Source: Aliirhizobium smilacinae
GTDB lineage: Bacteria > Pseudomonadota > Alphaproteobacteria > Rhizobiales > Rhizobiaceae
Direction: 5' to 3'
NCBI RefSeq assembly: GCF_006335145.1
Contig: NZ_VDMN01000011.1
Span: 1-64,000 of the forward strand
Length of the DNA: 64,000 nt
Below the pieces are notes generated by a model. The model saw only the letters and a program-made list of their open reading frames with translations. It searched no databases and was not told where the DNA came from. Each line of letters starts with the position of its first letter. The first letter of the stretch is position 1. Both the position numbers and the translations under genes were made by a program. Shown here piece after piece: positions 52,340-62,316 of the stretch.

Positions 52340-53092
52340 ATGTCGGCTGTCCGCGCCCAAGTTTTGGCAGATCTGCGTGACCGCATCTCTTCGATCGAAG
52401 GAGAGGGCACGAAGAAGGCCGGCTGTCTTCCTTTCGGCGTTGCGGAACTCGACGCCATTCTTCCGGGCGGCGGGCTGGCCAACGGCGCTCTGCATGAATT
52501 TGCGGGCGGCGGCTCGGGAACGGTGGATGGAGCCGCGGCTGCATTATTTGCCGCGGGAATAGCAGCCAGGACCAGGGGGCCAGTGGTCTGGTGCCTGACC
52601 CGACCGGATCTGTTTTTCCCGGCGCTCGCTCAGGTGGGCTTGGATTCGTCGAGGGTGATCTTTGTCGAGTCTGACAACGAAGAGGACGTCGCCGCCAACA
52701 TGGAGGAGGCGTTGTCGCATGGCAGCCTGGGTGCTGTCGTCGGGGAGCTGGTCAGGCTGCCCATGGTCGTCAGCAGACGGCTTCAGTTGGTTGCCGAGCG
52801 GAGCGGGACCATCGCGCTGGCAGTCCGGCGATGGCGGCGGCAAACCGAGGCGAACGACTTCGGTCAGCCGACTGCCTCCACTACCAGATGGCGGGTGAGC
52901 GTGCTTCCCTCGCAGGCGCTTCCGGTTCCCGGGATCGGACGGCCTCAATGGTTCCTTGAGTTGATGAGATCGCGTGCGGGCGAGTGTGCTGAGTTTTACG
53001 TCGGAGCGTGTGATGACAAGGGTCGTATCCATCTATCTTCCGGATCTGGCCACGGACAGGATCAGGCGGGACGATCCCGCTATTCCGGATGA
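52340..53092 (+). CDS. imuA: SOS mutagenesis protein ImuA
   Basis: ImuA is the RecA-like accessory factor of the ImuABC translesion mutasome. It has 250 residues from the ATG at 52340; an upstream frame extends to 52277. It has a degenerate ATPase core with LPFGVAELDAILPGGGLANGALHEF and GPVVWCLTRPDLFFPAL, and a C-terminal Arg-rich strand region. The last 80 bases overlap imuB, so the genes are coupled. A LexA box lies upstream. Confidence 0.88.
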   Translation: MSAVRAQVLADLRDRISSIEGEGTKKAGCLPFGVAELDAILPGGGLANGALHEFAGGGSGTVDGAAAALFAAGIAARTRGPVVWCLTRPDLFFPALAQVGLDSSRVIFVESDNEEDVAANMEEALSHGSLGAVVGELVRLPMVVSRRLQLVAERSGTIALAVRRWRRQTEANDFGQPTASTTRWRVSVLPSQALPVPGIGRPQWFLELMRSRAGECAEFYVGACDDKGRIHLSSGSGHGQDQAGRSRYSG

Positions 53093-54524
53093 CCGCCCGA
53101 TCGCAGTCATCACCAGTATAGGAGCCAAGCGCTGGGTGTCGGCGGCAGATAACGCCGCAAGACAGATCGGTGTCAGGGTGGGGATGCCGGCCGCGAAGGC
53201 ACAGGCGATTTTCCGCGGGCTCATGCTGGTCGATGCAGATCCGGCGGCTGACGCCATGGCATTGGATCGCCTCGGGTCCTGGGCGCTTGGCCACTATTCC
53301 CCGATCGTTGCGGTCGATGGCATCGATGGCCTCGTGCTCGATACGGAAGGGGCCGATCATCTCCAGGGTGGCGAGCAACCAATGATCACCGGTATCGTCA
53401 ACATGTTCCGTGCCAGAAAGCTCACTGCCAAAGTCGCAATCGCAGACACCTGGGGCGCGGCGCATGCCTGCGTACGGGCAATCAAGCGTGATACGGTCAT
53501 CGTGCCGCGCGGCGAGATTGTTCGCGCCGTCGAGAAACTGCCGATTTCCCTGCTGAGGCTTCCGGAAAAGGTCGTGGCTCATCTGCGAGTGCTCGGCTTC
53601 CAATCGATCGGAGAGTTGTCGAACACGCCAAGGGCGCCGCTGGCGCTTCGCTTCGGGCCGGAAGTCGGCCGCCGTCTCGACCAGATGTTCGGACGCATGA
53701 ATGAGCCGATCGATCCCATCCGAACCGCCGATCTCGTCGAGGTCTCGCGATCGTTCCAGGAGCCGATTGGCGCCGCCGAGACGATCAACAAATACGTCGG
53801 CCGGCTGGTCGTGCAGCTTGTTGCCGAGCTTGAGAAGCGCGGCCTCGGTGCGCGGCGGACGGATCTGATCGTCCACAAGGTCGACAACACGATCCAGGCG
53901 GTACGGGCAGGAACGGCCAAGCCCGCGCGCGACGTGGCCTGGCTGACCAAGCTCTTCCGCGACCGAACCGAAAAGATTGAACCCGGCTTCGGCATCGAGA
54001 AGCTGACGCTGGTGGCCGTCGCCGCCGAGCCCTTGGCGCAAGAGCAGAAGGTTTCCTCGCTTGTCGAGGAAGAGAACAGTGATATCACGCCATTGATCGA
54101 TGTGTTCGCAAATCGTGGCCAGCGGGTCTATCGCGTGGTGCCCTGCGCCTCCGATATCCCCGAGCGCAGCGTCCAACGGGTTTCAGCGGTTGCGGAATCC
54201 GTCGAGGAAGGATGGGCAAGCCATTGGCGGCGCCCGGTCCGCCTGTTCAGCCGACCCGAGCAGATCCAGGCGATCGCGATGATGCCGGACTATCCGCCGG
54301 CTACCATCACCTGGCGTGGTAAGCGCCATCGAGTGAAACGCGCCGATGGCCCCGAGCGCATCTTTGGCGAATGGTGGATGCGGCCAAACGAGCTGGACGC
54401 TGTCCGAGACTATTTCGTCATCGAGAACGATGATGGCGAGCGCTTCTGGATCTTTCGGTCCGGCGACGGTGTGGACCCCGAGACCGGGTCGCACAGGTGG
54501 TTCATGCACGGGATCTTTGCATGA
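53013..54524 (+). CDS. imuB: SOS mutagenesis protein ImuB (inactive Y-family polymerase)
   Basis: This protein has 503 residues from the ATG at 53013 (MTRVVSIYLPDLATDRI). It is a Y-family polymerase relative that bridges DnaE2 and the sliding clamp. Polymerase acidic residues are not conserved, as usual for ImuB. Palm and thumb-like regions are visible (DGLVLDTEGADHL, LPEKVVAHLRVLGFQSIGEL). Its end overlaps dnaE2 by four bases. Length normal. Confidence 0.92.
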   Translation: MTRVVSIYLPDLATDRIRRDDPAIPDDRPIAVITSIGAKRWVSAADNAARQIGVRVGMPAAKAQAIFRGLMLVDADPAADAMALDRLGSWALGHYSPIVAVDGIDGLVLDTEGADHLQGGEQPMITGIVNMFRARKLTAKVAIADTWGAAHACVRAIKRDTVIVPRGEIVRAVEKLPISLLRLPEKVVAHLRVLGFQSIGELSNTPRAPLALRFGPEVGRRLDQMFGRMNEPIDPIRTADLVEVSRSFQEPIGAAETINKYVGRLVVQLVAELEKRGLGARRTDLIVHKVDNTIQAVRAGTAKPARDVAWLTKLFRDRTEKIEPGFGIEKLTLVAVAAEPLAQEQKVSSLVEEENSDITPLIDVFANRGQRVYRVVPCASDIPERSVQRVSAVAESVEEGWASHWRRPVRLFSRPEQIQAIAMMPDYPPATITWRGKRHRVKRADGPERIFGEWWMRPNELDAVRDYFVIENDDGERFWIFRSGDGVDPETGSHRWFMHGIFA

Positions 54525-57500
54525 AGTACGCCGAACTCCAGGTGACGTCCCATTTCAGCTTCCTGCGAGGGGCATCCTCCGCACAGGAGCTGTTCGTGGC
54601 CGCTAAAGAACTCGGCATTGAGGCGCTGGGTGTCGTCGACCGCAATTCCTTGGCAGGCATCGTGCGGGCGCTCGAGGCATCGCGAGACACGGGACTTCGT
54701 CTTGTCGTCGGATGCCGGCTGGATTTGCAAGACGGCATGTCCATCCTCGTCTACCCGACCGACAAGGCAGCCTATTCGCGGCTGACCCGGTTGATCACGC
54801 TTGGCAAGGGCAGGGGCGGCAAGGACAACTGCATCCTCCACCTCGATGATGTCGCACTATACGCGGAGGGCATGATCGGCATTCTCGTGCCGGATCTCCC
54901 GGACGACACGTGCGCGCTCCAGCTGCGTAAGATGGCAGACACCTTCGGCAGGCGGGCCTATGTCTCGCTCTGTCTCCGAAGGCGGCCGAACGATCAGATG
55001 CGGCTCCACGAGCTGTCGAACATGGCGGCGAAGTTTAAGGTTAAGACCGTCGTCACCAACGATGTGCTCTTCCATGAACCGTCCCGCCGGCAGCTTCAGG
55101 ATATCGTCACCTGCATCCGCGAAGGCACCACGATCGACACGCTCGGGTTCGACCGGGAGCGGTTTGCCGACCGTTATCTTAAGCCGCCGGAGGAGATGGA
55201 GCGGCTCTTCCCCCGGTATCCGGAGGCGCTGGCGCGGACGATGGAAATTGTCGAGCAGTGCCGGTTTTCTCTGGAAGAGCTCACTTACGAATATCCCGAG
55301 GAGGCGCTGATCGATGGGATGAATGCGCAGCAGTCGCTTGAGCTGTGCGTTCGCGACTGCATCCCGATGCGATATCCGGAAGGCCTTCCCCAGAAGGTGT
55401 TGCGATCCGTCAGGCATGAGCTCGATCTTATCAAGGAGATGGACTACGCGCCCTATTTCCTGACGGTCTATAGCATCGTTCGTTTCGCCCGCAGCCAGGG
55501 CATCCTGTGCCAGGGCAGGGGATCTGCTGCCAACTCGGCGATCTGTTACATCCTGGGGATCACCAGCATCGATCCGGATACGAACGATCTCCTGTTCGAG
55601 CGCTTCGTCTCCAAGGAACGCAACGAGCCACCGGATATCGACGTCGACTTCGAGCACCAGCGCCGTGAGGAAGTGATCCAGTGGATCTATAAAACCTATG
55701 GCCGCGACCGGGCGGCACTGGTGTGCACCGTTACGCGGTATCGGGCCAAGGGCGCCATCAAGGATGTCGGCAAGGCGATGGGCCTGCCGGAGGATGTCAC
55801 CAAGGCATTATCGTCAGGCCTTTGGTCGTGGTCTGAAGAGATTACCGAGCGCAATGTCCGCGAGCTGAACCTGAACCCGGATGACTATCGTCTAGTGATG
55901 ACACTTCGGCTTGCACGCGAGCTGATGGGGGCGCCTCGGCATCTCGGTCAGCATGTCGGCGGCTTCGTCCTGACGCGCTCGCGCCTCGACGACCTTGTGC
56001 CGATCGAGCCGGCCGCTATGGAAGATCGCCAGGTGATCGAATGGGACAAGGACGATGTCGAGGCGCTGAAAATGATGAAGGTGGACGTGCTGGCGCTCGG
56101 CATGCTGACCTGCATGCAAAAGGCGTTCGACCTAATCCGGGAGCACAAGGGAGAGGATCTTGATCTCGCCAGGGTCAAGCAGGAGGACAGCGCCACATAC
56201 GCAATGATCCGCAAGGCCGATACGCTCGGAACCTTCCAGGTAGAGAGCCGGGCGCAAATGACGATGCTGCCCCGGCTGAAGCCCAGGACCTTCTACGACC
56301 TCGTCGTTCAAGTGGCCATTGTGAGACCCGGGCCAATCCAGGGGGACATGGTTCACCCCTATCTTCGCCGCCGCGAGGGCAAGGAGCCGGTTGAATACCC
56401 GACGCCTGAGCTCGAAGCCGTGCTCGGCAAGACCTTAGGCGTGCCGCTGTTTCAGGAATCGGCAATGAAGGTTGCCATGGTCTGCGCAGGCTTCACCGCC
56501 GGCGAGGCCGACCAGCTGCGCAAGTCGATGGCGACGTTTAAATTTACCGGCGGTGTCTCACGGTTCCAGGCCAAGCTGATCGACGGCATGATCAACAACG
56601 GCTACACGCGCGAATTCGCCGAGCGGACGTTCAAACAGCTTGAAGGCTTTGGCTCATACGGTTTCCCGGAAAGCCATGCCGCCTCTTTCGCCCTGATTGC
56701 CTACGCGTCCTGCTTCATCAAATGCCACTTCCCGGACGCCTTTGGGGCCGCGCTGATGAACTCCCTTCCTATGGGCTTTTATGCGCCGGCTCAGATCATT
56801 GGTGATGCGCGCAAGCATGGCGTCGAAGTACGACCCATCTCGGTTCAGCACTCGCGATGGGACTGCACGCTTGAGGAAATCCCCGGCTCTGACCGCCATG
56901 CCATTCGACTTGGCATGCGACAGGTCGATGGATTGGCGGTCGCTGATGCGGCGCGGATTGTTGCCGCCCGCATGGAGCGGCCATTTGAAACTGTCGATGA
57001 TGTCTGGCGACGATCGGAGGTGCCGGCCGAGGCGCTCGTCCAGCTCGCCGAAGCCGATGCCTTCCGTCCGGCGTTTGGCTTGCAACGGCGAGATGCCCTA
57101 TGGGCGATCCAGGCCCTTCGCGACGAGCCGCTTCCGCTGTTTGCCGCGGCTGCCGCCCGGGAGGAGAGGGCCGTGCCCGAACAACACGAGCCCGAAGTGA
57201 CGCTCAGGCAGATGACTGAAGGCCACAACGTCGTTGAGGACTATGCGCATGTGGGACTGACACTCAGGGAGCATCCGATATCATTCCTTCGCCGTGATCT
57301 TGCCGCGCGCCGAATCGTCACCTGTGCAGACGCGATGAATGCCCGGGACAAGATTTTCGTCTGCGCCGCTGGACTGGTGCTGGTCCGCCAGAAGCCAGGA
57401 AGCGCCAAGGGTGTGATGTTCATCACGATCGAAGATGAGACCGGCATCGCCAACATCGTTGTCTGGCCGAGCCTGTTCGAAAAGCGGCGACGGGTCGTAC

Positions 57501-57781
57501 TCGGAGCGAGCATGATGGCGATCCACGGGAAGATCCAGCGCGAGGGTGAGGTTGTTCATCTGATTGCGAGGCAGCTTGAGGATCTGTCCGGAGACCTCGC
57601 AGCGCTTTCCGATCGTGATGCCGAATTCAGGCATCCAACGGGACGGGGCGACGAGTTCGCGCATGGTTCACCCGGTGGCGGAGATGCTCGCGACCGGCCG
57701 AAGCCGAATAAGGTTCGCGACATTTTCATACCGGATTTGCATATCGACACACTGAAGGTCAAAAGCCGGAACTTCCATTGA
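54521..57781 (+). CDS. dnaE2: error-prone DNA polymerase DnaE2 (ImuC)
   Basis: This is a C-family polymerase for damage tolerance, 1086 residues from the ATG at 54521 (MKYAELQVTSHFSFLRGASS). It has an N-terminal PHP domain. The catalytic core contains GRGSAANSAICYILGI and PDIDVDFEHQRREEVIQ with the catalytic Asp residues. An OB-fold is near the end (GVMFITIEDETGIANIVVW). Complete. It is the last gene of the SOS operon. Plasmid-borne copies are common in rhizobia. Confidence 0.96.
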   Translation: MKYAELQVTSHFSFLRGASSAQELFVAAKELGIEALGVVDRNSLAGIVRALEASRDTGLRLVVGCRLDLQDGMSILVYPTDKAAYSRLTRLITLGKGRGGKDNCILHLDDVALYAEGMIGILVPDLPDDTCALQLRKMADTFGRRAYVSLCLRRRPNDQMRLHELSNMAAKFKVKTVVTNDVLFHEPSRRQLQDIVTCIREGTTIDTLGFDRERFADRYLKPPEEMERLFPRYPEALARTMEIVEQCRFSLEELTYEYPEEALIDGMNAQQSLELCVRDCIPMRYPEGLPQKVLRSVRHELDLIKEMDYAPYFLTVYSIVRFARSQGILCQGRGSAANSAICYILGITSIDPDTNDLLFERFVSKERNEPPDIDVDFEHQRREEVIQWIYKTYGRDRAALVCTVTRYRAKGAIKDVGKAMGLPEDVTKALSSGLWSWSEEITERNVRELNLNPDDYRLVMTLRLARELMGAPRHLGQHVGGFVLTRSRLDDLVPIEPAAMEDRQVIEWDKDDVEALKMMKVDVLALGMLTCMQKAFDLIREHKGEDLDLARVKQEDSATYAMIRKADTLGTFQVESRAQMTMLPRLKPRTFYDLVVQVAIVRPGPIQGDMVHPYLRRREGKEPVEYPTPELEAVLGKTLGVPLFQESAMKVAMVCAGFTAGEADQLRKSMATFKFTGGVSRFQAKLIDGMINNGYTREFAERTFKQLEGFGSYGFPESHAASFALIAYASCFIKCHFPDAFGAALMNSLPMGFYAPAQIIGDARKHGVEVRPISVQHSRWDCTLEEIPGSDRHAIRLGMRQVDGLAVADAARIVAARMERPFETVDDVWRRSEVPAEALVQLAEADAFRPAFGLQRRDALWAIQALRDEPLPLFAAAAAREERAVPEQHEPEVTLRQMTEGHNVVEDYAHVGLTLREHPISFLRRDLAARRIVTCADAMNARDKIFVCAAGLVLVRQKPGSAKGVMFITIEDETGIANIVVWPSLFEKRRRVVLGASMMAIHGKIQREGEVVHLIARQLEDLSGDLAALSDRDAEFRHPTGRGDEFAHGSPGGGDARDRPKPNKVRDIFIPDLHIDTLKVKSRNFH

Positions 57782-57837
57782 GGCGGGTCGCTAACCCTTC
57801 CGGCTCCGCCGGTCGAACACCTCAATCATGGCCCTCT

Positions 57838-58257
57838 TCACGGCGTGCTCCAGGGATGGTTCGGTCCAAATACGGTGACAGCTTTCTGGTCCGCCTCTGG
57901 AGGTTCGAATCCTGAGAGGGCGATGCCCAGCCTCGAAAATATGAGAAAGCCGTTTCGCTCCTTTGCGGCATCGTCGCGCTTGCGCAGGGCGGCGACGACA
58001 TCGCGCTCCTTGGAGGTCATCAGATCGAGGCCGTCAAGAACCAGACCGCCGGAGATCTCCGGAAGAAGATTGATCTCGACCAAGGCGTCATCCACGAAGA
58101 CCAGAGCGAGGGATGTGTGTCCGTATTCCAATCGCGTCCTGCCGCTCCGGGTTGTCTTGACCGAACCGGGCAGGCCGATCACGGCCTCGACGTCTTCTCG
58201 GCTCATGCCGAACCGCAGGTCGGAAAGCCCGGCTCTGGGCGTAATCTGCCATGCCAA
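57838..58257 (-). CDS. conserved hypothetical protein
   Basis: This 139-residue soluble protein starts MAWQITPRAGLSDLRFGMSREDVEAVIG. The LRFGMSREDVEAVIGLPG segment is typical of small SmpA/BamE-like repeats in which a helix follows a GMS turn. It is 13 bases downstream of the SRAP gene and may be co-transcribed with it. Function unknown. Confidence 0.6.
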   Translation of the reverse strand: MAWQITPRAGLSDLRFGMSREDVEAVIGLPGSVKTTRSGRTRLEYGHTSLALVFVDDALVEINLLPEISGGLVLDGLDLMTSKERDVVAALRKRDDAAKERNGFLIFSRLGIALSGFEPPEADQKAVTVFGPNHPWSTP

Positions 58258-58270
58258 TGTCTGTTCTCCT

Positions 58271-58942
58271 TCACAGCGGATTCACCTCGGGCTTTCCGGT
58301 GAACCTCGACGAGTTCACATCTCTCGAGACCCGGTGAAACTCCAGCATTCCGTCGAGGTTCTGCTTTTCCAGGAGTTCTTTCGCGCGTGCCCCGCTCGTC
58401 GCAGGATCGAGCCATTCCTTATAGGCCGCCGGTTCGAGAATGGCGGGCTGCCTGTCGTGCAGCTGGGTCATCGGCTCTGCGGCGGGCATGGTGACAATGT
58501 TGCAGCTGATGATGCCGAGCTTCTCGTTATGAGCCCAAAGCCCGGCAAAGGAGAACGGAGCCCCGCCGGGCTGGTATATCAACCACGGATCCTTCTTTCC
58601 GTCATCCTGATTGACGGTCCATTCGTAGAACCCGTCGGAGGGGATAAGGCATCGCTTTGACTTAAATGCGTCCCGGAATGCCGGAGAGATGCCGATGGTC
58701 TCTATGCGCGCGTTAAACATCGCACGTTTGGGCAGTTCCTTTGCCCAGAACGGCACCAGCCACCAACGCGCCATCTCAGCCCTTTGCCGTCCATCGGTGT
58801 CGTTGTGCACGATGAGAACATCCTGCGTGGGGGCGATATTGAACCGTGCTTCGGTATTGCGACCACGCTCTTCATCCCAGGGAAGATCGTAAAGATCGAT
58901 GAATGCTGGCCAATCATGCTCTAACGTGAACCGTCCGCACAT
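58271..58942 (-). CDS. SRAP-domain abasic-site shield (YedK/HMCES family)
   Basis: This protein crosslinks to abasic sites in single-stranded DNA through Cys2, protecting them from cleavage. The 223-residue product begins MCGRFTL, so Cys2 becomes N-terminal after Met removal. It also has RFNIAPTQDVLIV, ARIETIG, CLIPSDGFYEW and the His in LHDRQPAIL. All key residues are present. It stands close to the ImuABC cassette, consistent with a DNA-damage role. Confidence 0.92.
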   Translation of the reverse strand: MCGRFTLEHDWPAFIDLYDLPWDEERGRNTEARFNIAPTQDVLIVHNDTDGRQRAEMARWWLVPFWAKELPKRAMFNARIETIGISPAFRDAFKSKRCLIPSDGFYEWTVNQDDGKKDPWLIYQPGGAPFSFAGLWAHNEKLGIISCNIVTMPAAEPMTQLHDRQPAILEPAAYKEWLDPATSGARAKELLEKQNLDGMLEFHRVSRDVNSSRFTGKPEVNPL

Positions 58943-58946
58943 TTAG

Positions 58947-59175
58947 TCATCGTCTCCTGATGATCAAAAGGTCCCGATCTAGGTCGCGGTTGGCAATCAT
59001 CCCAAGCATAAGATGGTCTGCTAATTCGACATAAGGCTGCAGCGACTTCCTCTACGTTCCAGCCTGCATCAACCGTCGATAAGGCGACCTCGGTAAACGG
59101 GTTTGCCATTGCCTCCTGGCGCTCCAGGAACCGGTCAAGATATTTGTCAGTCGTCGGCGGCGATATTCTATCCAT
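58947..59175 (-). pseudogene. frameshifted small conserved protein
   Basis: The frame from the ATG at 59175 reads KYLDRFLERQEAMANPFTEV to VEEVAAALCRISRPSYAW. A second frame, entered after EEVAAAL, gives VELADHLMLGMIANRDLDRD then LLIIRRR and stops at 58947. That is chemically sensible and ends normally, so I read this as one protein of about 75 residues broken by a single-base deletion near 59040. It overlaps the upstream HTH gene by 8 bases. Confidence 0.6.
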
Positions 59176-59332
59176 ATCCAGGAGATGTCGCCTGTTTGTT
59201 TGACGTCAGTGAGATGATCTGACCCGTGCGATCTCCGCGCTCGGCGCTTTCGATTTTTTCCACTGTTACGGCCGTCGCAATGGCGAGGTCCTCCAGACAA
59301 TAACCGCAGGCGAGCCGCCTGCCTATGAGCAT
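59168..59332 (-). CDS. small helix-turn-helix protein
   Basis: This 54-residue frame contains an XRE-like HTH: GRRLACGYCLEDLAIATAVTVEKIESAERGD. Its stop overlaps the start of the next gene by 8 bases, implying a two-gene unit. The upstream frame stays open for about 30 codons without a start codon, so the N-terminus may be truncated. Probably a DNA-binding regulator. Confidence 0.5.
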   Translation of the reverse strand: MLIGRRLACGYCLEDLAIATAVTVEKIESAERGDRTGQIISLTSNKQATSPGYG

Positions 59333-59560
59333 TTCGACAGCTTTCGTTTGTTGTATGCGTGGTCTATGTCGATCTAAGTTTTGGAATAACCATTCGTCGT
59401 GTTGAAAGACACCTGAGCCTCAATTCGCCCTCAAGCTTGCAATCAAGATCCCGTTCCTCGTCGAGATGGAGGTGTTCTTCGAAACCGATTGGGATCGGCG
59501 ACAATGAAAGCCAAGCGGGCCGTCTCGTACGGCCCGTTTTTCGATCGCCGGGAGTGGTCG

Positions 59561-59827
59561 TCAGCTCCCAGCTATCAGAGCGGTCTGTCTCGGTCGATAA
59601 CCCCGTGCACGTTTCTGCTTCGCGAGATCGAGAAACAGATGCACAGCCTCTTCTTCCCGATCGAACAGATGTACCTTCGCCTGGCCCCTTGCTCCGATGC
59701 GGCCCCATTTTCTGGTCAGGCACGCCTCCCCAAACAGTGTCTCGGTGATCTCCATGACATAGTAGCGGGCCATATTGCTGGCCGGGTCGGTCCGTTCGAC
59801 ATAGATCTGGTAGGGTTGAGCGAGCAT
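59561..59827 (-). CDS. WGR-domain protein
   Basis: This 88-residue protein consists mostly of a WGR domain (YQIYVERTDPASNMARYYVM, LTRKWGRIGARGQ). WGR domains bind DNA ends or nucleic acids in PARP and MolR-like proteins; stand-alone ones are common in rhizobia with unknown role. The Trp-Gly-Arg signature is intact. It lies in a DNA-repair neighbourhood (ImuABC, SRAP). Confidence 0.75.
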   Translation of the reverse strand: MLAQPYQIYVERTDPASNMARYYVMEITETLFGEACLTRKWGRIGARGQAKVHLFDREEEAVHLFLDLAKQKRARGYRPRQTALIAGS

Positions 59828-60360
59828 AGCCGAGAATCTGCGATTTCGGGCACGTGGTCCAATGACAGATTTGAATCGGTTACCGACTTTCGATTCACGT
59901 TTTTGATATGCGGATGACGTTGGCAGGCGGGTTGAACCAAGAGGGGACGGGCCGATCTTTGATCGGACGGCTCAATGCGCTTCGCTCACCGAACCCGCTG
60001 CACGTTTCGTCCGTACGGTAACGATCCTCCCGCGGCAGGACCGAGAACGCCAAAGCCTCCAGGTAAACGCTGCTGTGGCCGACTGGCTGATGATCAGTTG
60101 CACCAGCATTGTTGCGCATCAATCCCAAGCTACGCGGTCTTTGAGTTCCAATCTCTCGCCGGCTTGACCGAAGTTCAAGGACAGCTCCAAACCTTACCAT
60201 CCTCCGTCAGATATGGTTTTCCAGCCCGAAGGGCCGGAGCGGGATTCCGCAGGGAGCACGCGAAGCGAGCGAAGGCATGAACGCGCTCCCCATAGCGCTG
60301 AAGAGAATGCCGCAGCTTGTGGAAAAACCTGGCCGAAGGCCGCCGCTTCATGTGCCGGTG
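59828..60360. other. gene-poor region between WGR gene and traG
   Basis: This stretch of about 530 bases has no supported gene. Short overlapping frames on both strands lack start signals and family resemblance. It may hold the terminator of the traG operon, but I see no clear hairpin with a T-run. Confidence 0.4.
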
Positions 60361-62316
60361 TCAGCCGGCTGCTTTCGGCGCAAAGTTTGAGGTTTTTACC
60401 CGCGACGCCATCTCATCACGGCGGAAATAGATAGCGCGCCCACAACGCAGCGGCGGGTTTCCGCTAGTGAAAATGATCTGCTCGTCGGTCCGCATCTGTG
60501 TGACCTCATGAGCCAGGATCAACGGGCGCTGCGAGAGCTGTTTGGAACGGGTGCGCCCACTGCGGCCACCATTGGAATTGCGCGTCACCTGATCGACTTC
60601 TATGGTCGTCGTGCCGCAACGTCTGGAAATGTAGTCGGCAGTATCGGTATCGTTGACCGCCGAGAACGAAACCCAGGACGCGGATTCAAACCACTTGCTC
60701 GTCGCGTCGCGTCCCCCAAATGCTTCACGCATCTGGCCGAGCGACTGGAACAGCATCAGCAAGGTGATGCCGTATTTTCGGCCAGCATCGCGGGCGGTTT
60801 CGATGATGCGCATATAGCCAAGACGTGCTGCCTCATCGAGGAGGAAGAGAGCGCGTTCGGACACATCGCCATTGCGATTATAGAGCGCCTTCAGGAACGC
60901 CCCGATAATCACGCGCGCCATGCCCGGATGGTTTTCGAGTGTCGAAAGATCGATGTTGATGAACACCGTCATATTGCCGGAGGCGATGTCTTCAGTCTGG
61001 AAAGCGTTTCCCGATACGAGTGCCGCATAATTCTCGTATGACAGCCAGTGCGTCTCCTTCGTCGCCGTCGCATAGACGCCCGAAAACGTCTGTTCGGTCA
61101 TGTTGATAAAGGGCGCGACATTCTCTCGCACGAACCGCGATGACGTGTTCTTGTGAATCTTTTCGAGCTTTTTTTGAAGCGTTTTTTCCGGCTGGGCCAG
61201 CCGCTTGCGCACCATGCGCAGCGACTTCTCGCCCGTCTTGAATTCGGGATCTTCGTCCGGGTCGTCTTCGATCTCATCGAGATCGGTGAGCATCACGTCG
61301 GCGATAACAGCCGCGATGAGCTGCTCGGCGGTGGTTCGGAAAAAGTCGTCCGACCCGGAACTGATGCGCGGCTTTTCGCTCATCAGCCATGCGGCCACCG
61401 AGGCGATATCCTCTTCCGGTGTATTGCCGTGTTTACCGATCCAGTCGAGCACGTTGAACCCAATATGGGGCGACCGCGGATCGAGCGAAACGACGTCCTG
61501 GTGGTTTCGTGTCCGATGCTCACTGACCATCGGCGCGATTTCGGTCGATGGATCAAGCACGATCATGGACCCTTTGAACTTCAATGCCGTGGGAATGACT
61601 ACGGACGTGGTTTTGAAGCCGCCCGAGCCGGCGAATACGAGGCCATGCGTAGATCCAAATCCGGCGTCGAAACCAAGCAGGGGCGCTTTGCCGCCTTTGC
61701 CCCAGGTCTCCTTTCGACGGGGATCGAAGCCAACCTGACCGATACTATCCTGATCAGGCCGGTAGTTCTCTCCAACGACAATCCCGCCAGTCGGCGGGAA
61801 AAGTCTGGCGGCGTGAGACAGGCTCATCCAGTCGTTTGCACCATGGACGGCCCTTGTGCCTTTCAGGCGCTTCGGACCTGTCCGACCGAACGCCATGTTG
61901 CCACGCTGCCCAACCTTCAAACCGAAGATCGAGACCAAAAAGCAGCTTGCTGTGCCAGCGATTGTGAACCAGTCGATCAGAGGCCCAAGAATAGCGTTAG
62001 GCTGGCTAGCTCGAATTCCGATCAGCCGCGATGCCTCGCCGCCGACGCCCAGCGCCATCGACAAAAGCCCACCGATCAGCACACCCCATCCTGCCCACTG
62101 GATGTGCAGCGAGCCTTTCGTGGCGAACAGAAAGACGAGACCAATGAGTGCAGCCGTTGCGTAGGGAATGGCGAGACCGATGCGACCCAATGTCTGGTAG
62201 GCTTGCGGACTGGTGCCGAAACCGGCCAGCCAGAATTCAATCCCTTTCATTCCAATTGTAAGTGCCAGCATCAAGGCCGCCGGCACGATCACGAGCATCA
62301 TCTTCTTGGGCAACAT
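60361..62316 (-). CDS. traG: conjugal coupling protein TraG (VirD4-like)
   Basis: TraG is the inner-membrane ATPase that links the relaxosome to the mating channel. It has 651 residues from the ATG at 62316 (MLPKKMMLVIVPAALML), with N-terminal membrane segments (up to about residue 150). Walker A is GSGGFKTTS and Walker B is ALFLLDEAARLG, in the TraG/VirD4 fold. Its start lies inside the end of traD. Confidence 0.95.
   Translation of the reverse strand: MLPKKMMLVIVPAALMLALTIGMKGIEFWLAGFGTSPQAYQTLGRIGLAIPYATAALIGLVFLFATKGSLHIQWAGWGVLIGGLLSMALGVGGEASRLIGIRASQPNAILGPLIDWFTIAGTASCFLVSIFGLKVGQRGNMAFGRTGPKRLKGTRAVHGANDWMSLSHAARLFPPTGGIVVGENYRPDQDSIGQVGFDPRRKETWGKGGKAPLLGFDAGFGSTHGLVFAGSGGFKTTSVVIPTALKFKGSMIVLDPSTEIAPMVSEHRTRNHQDVVSLDPRSPHIGFNVLDWIGKHGNTPEEDIASVAAWLMSEKPRISSGSDDFFRTTAEQLIAAVIADVMLTDLDEIEDDPDEDPEFKTGEKSLRMVRKRLAQPEKTLQKKLEKIHKNTSSRFVRENVAPFINMTEQTFSGVYATATKETHWLSYENYAALVSGNAFQTEDIASGNMTVFINIDLSTLENHPGMARVIIGAFLKALYNRNGDVSERALFLLDEAARLGYMRIIETARDAGRKYGITLLMLFQSLGQMREAFGGRDATSKWFESASWVSFSAVNDTDTADYISRRCGTTTIEVDQVTRNSNGGRSGRTRSKQLSQRPLILAHEVTQMRTDEQIIFTSGNPPLRCGRAIYFRRDEMASRVKTSNFAPKAAG

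Noticed and set aside
52881..54176. Minus-strand open frame (431 residues) opposite imuB
   Set aside because: Shadow of imuB; the sense-strand protein is clearly a known family.
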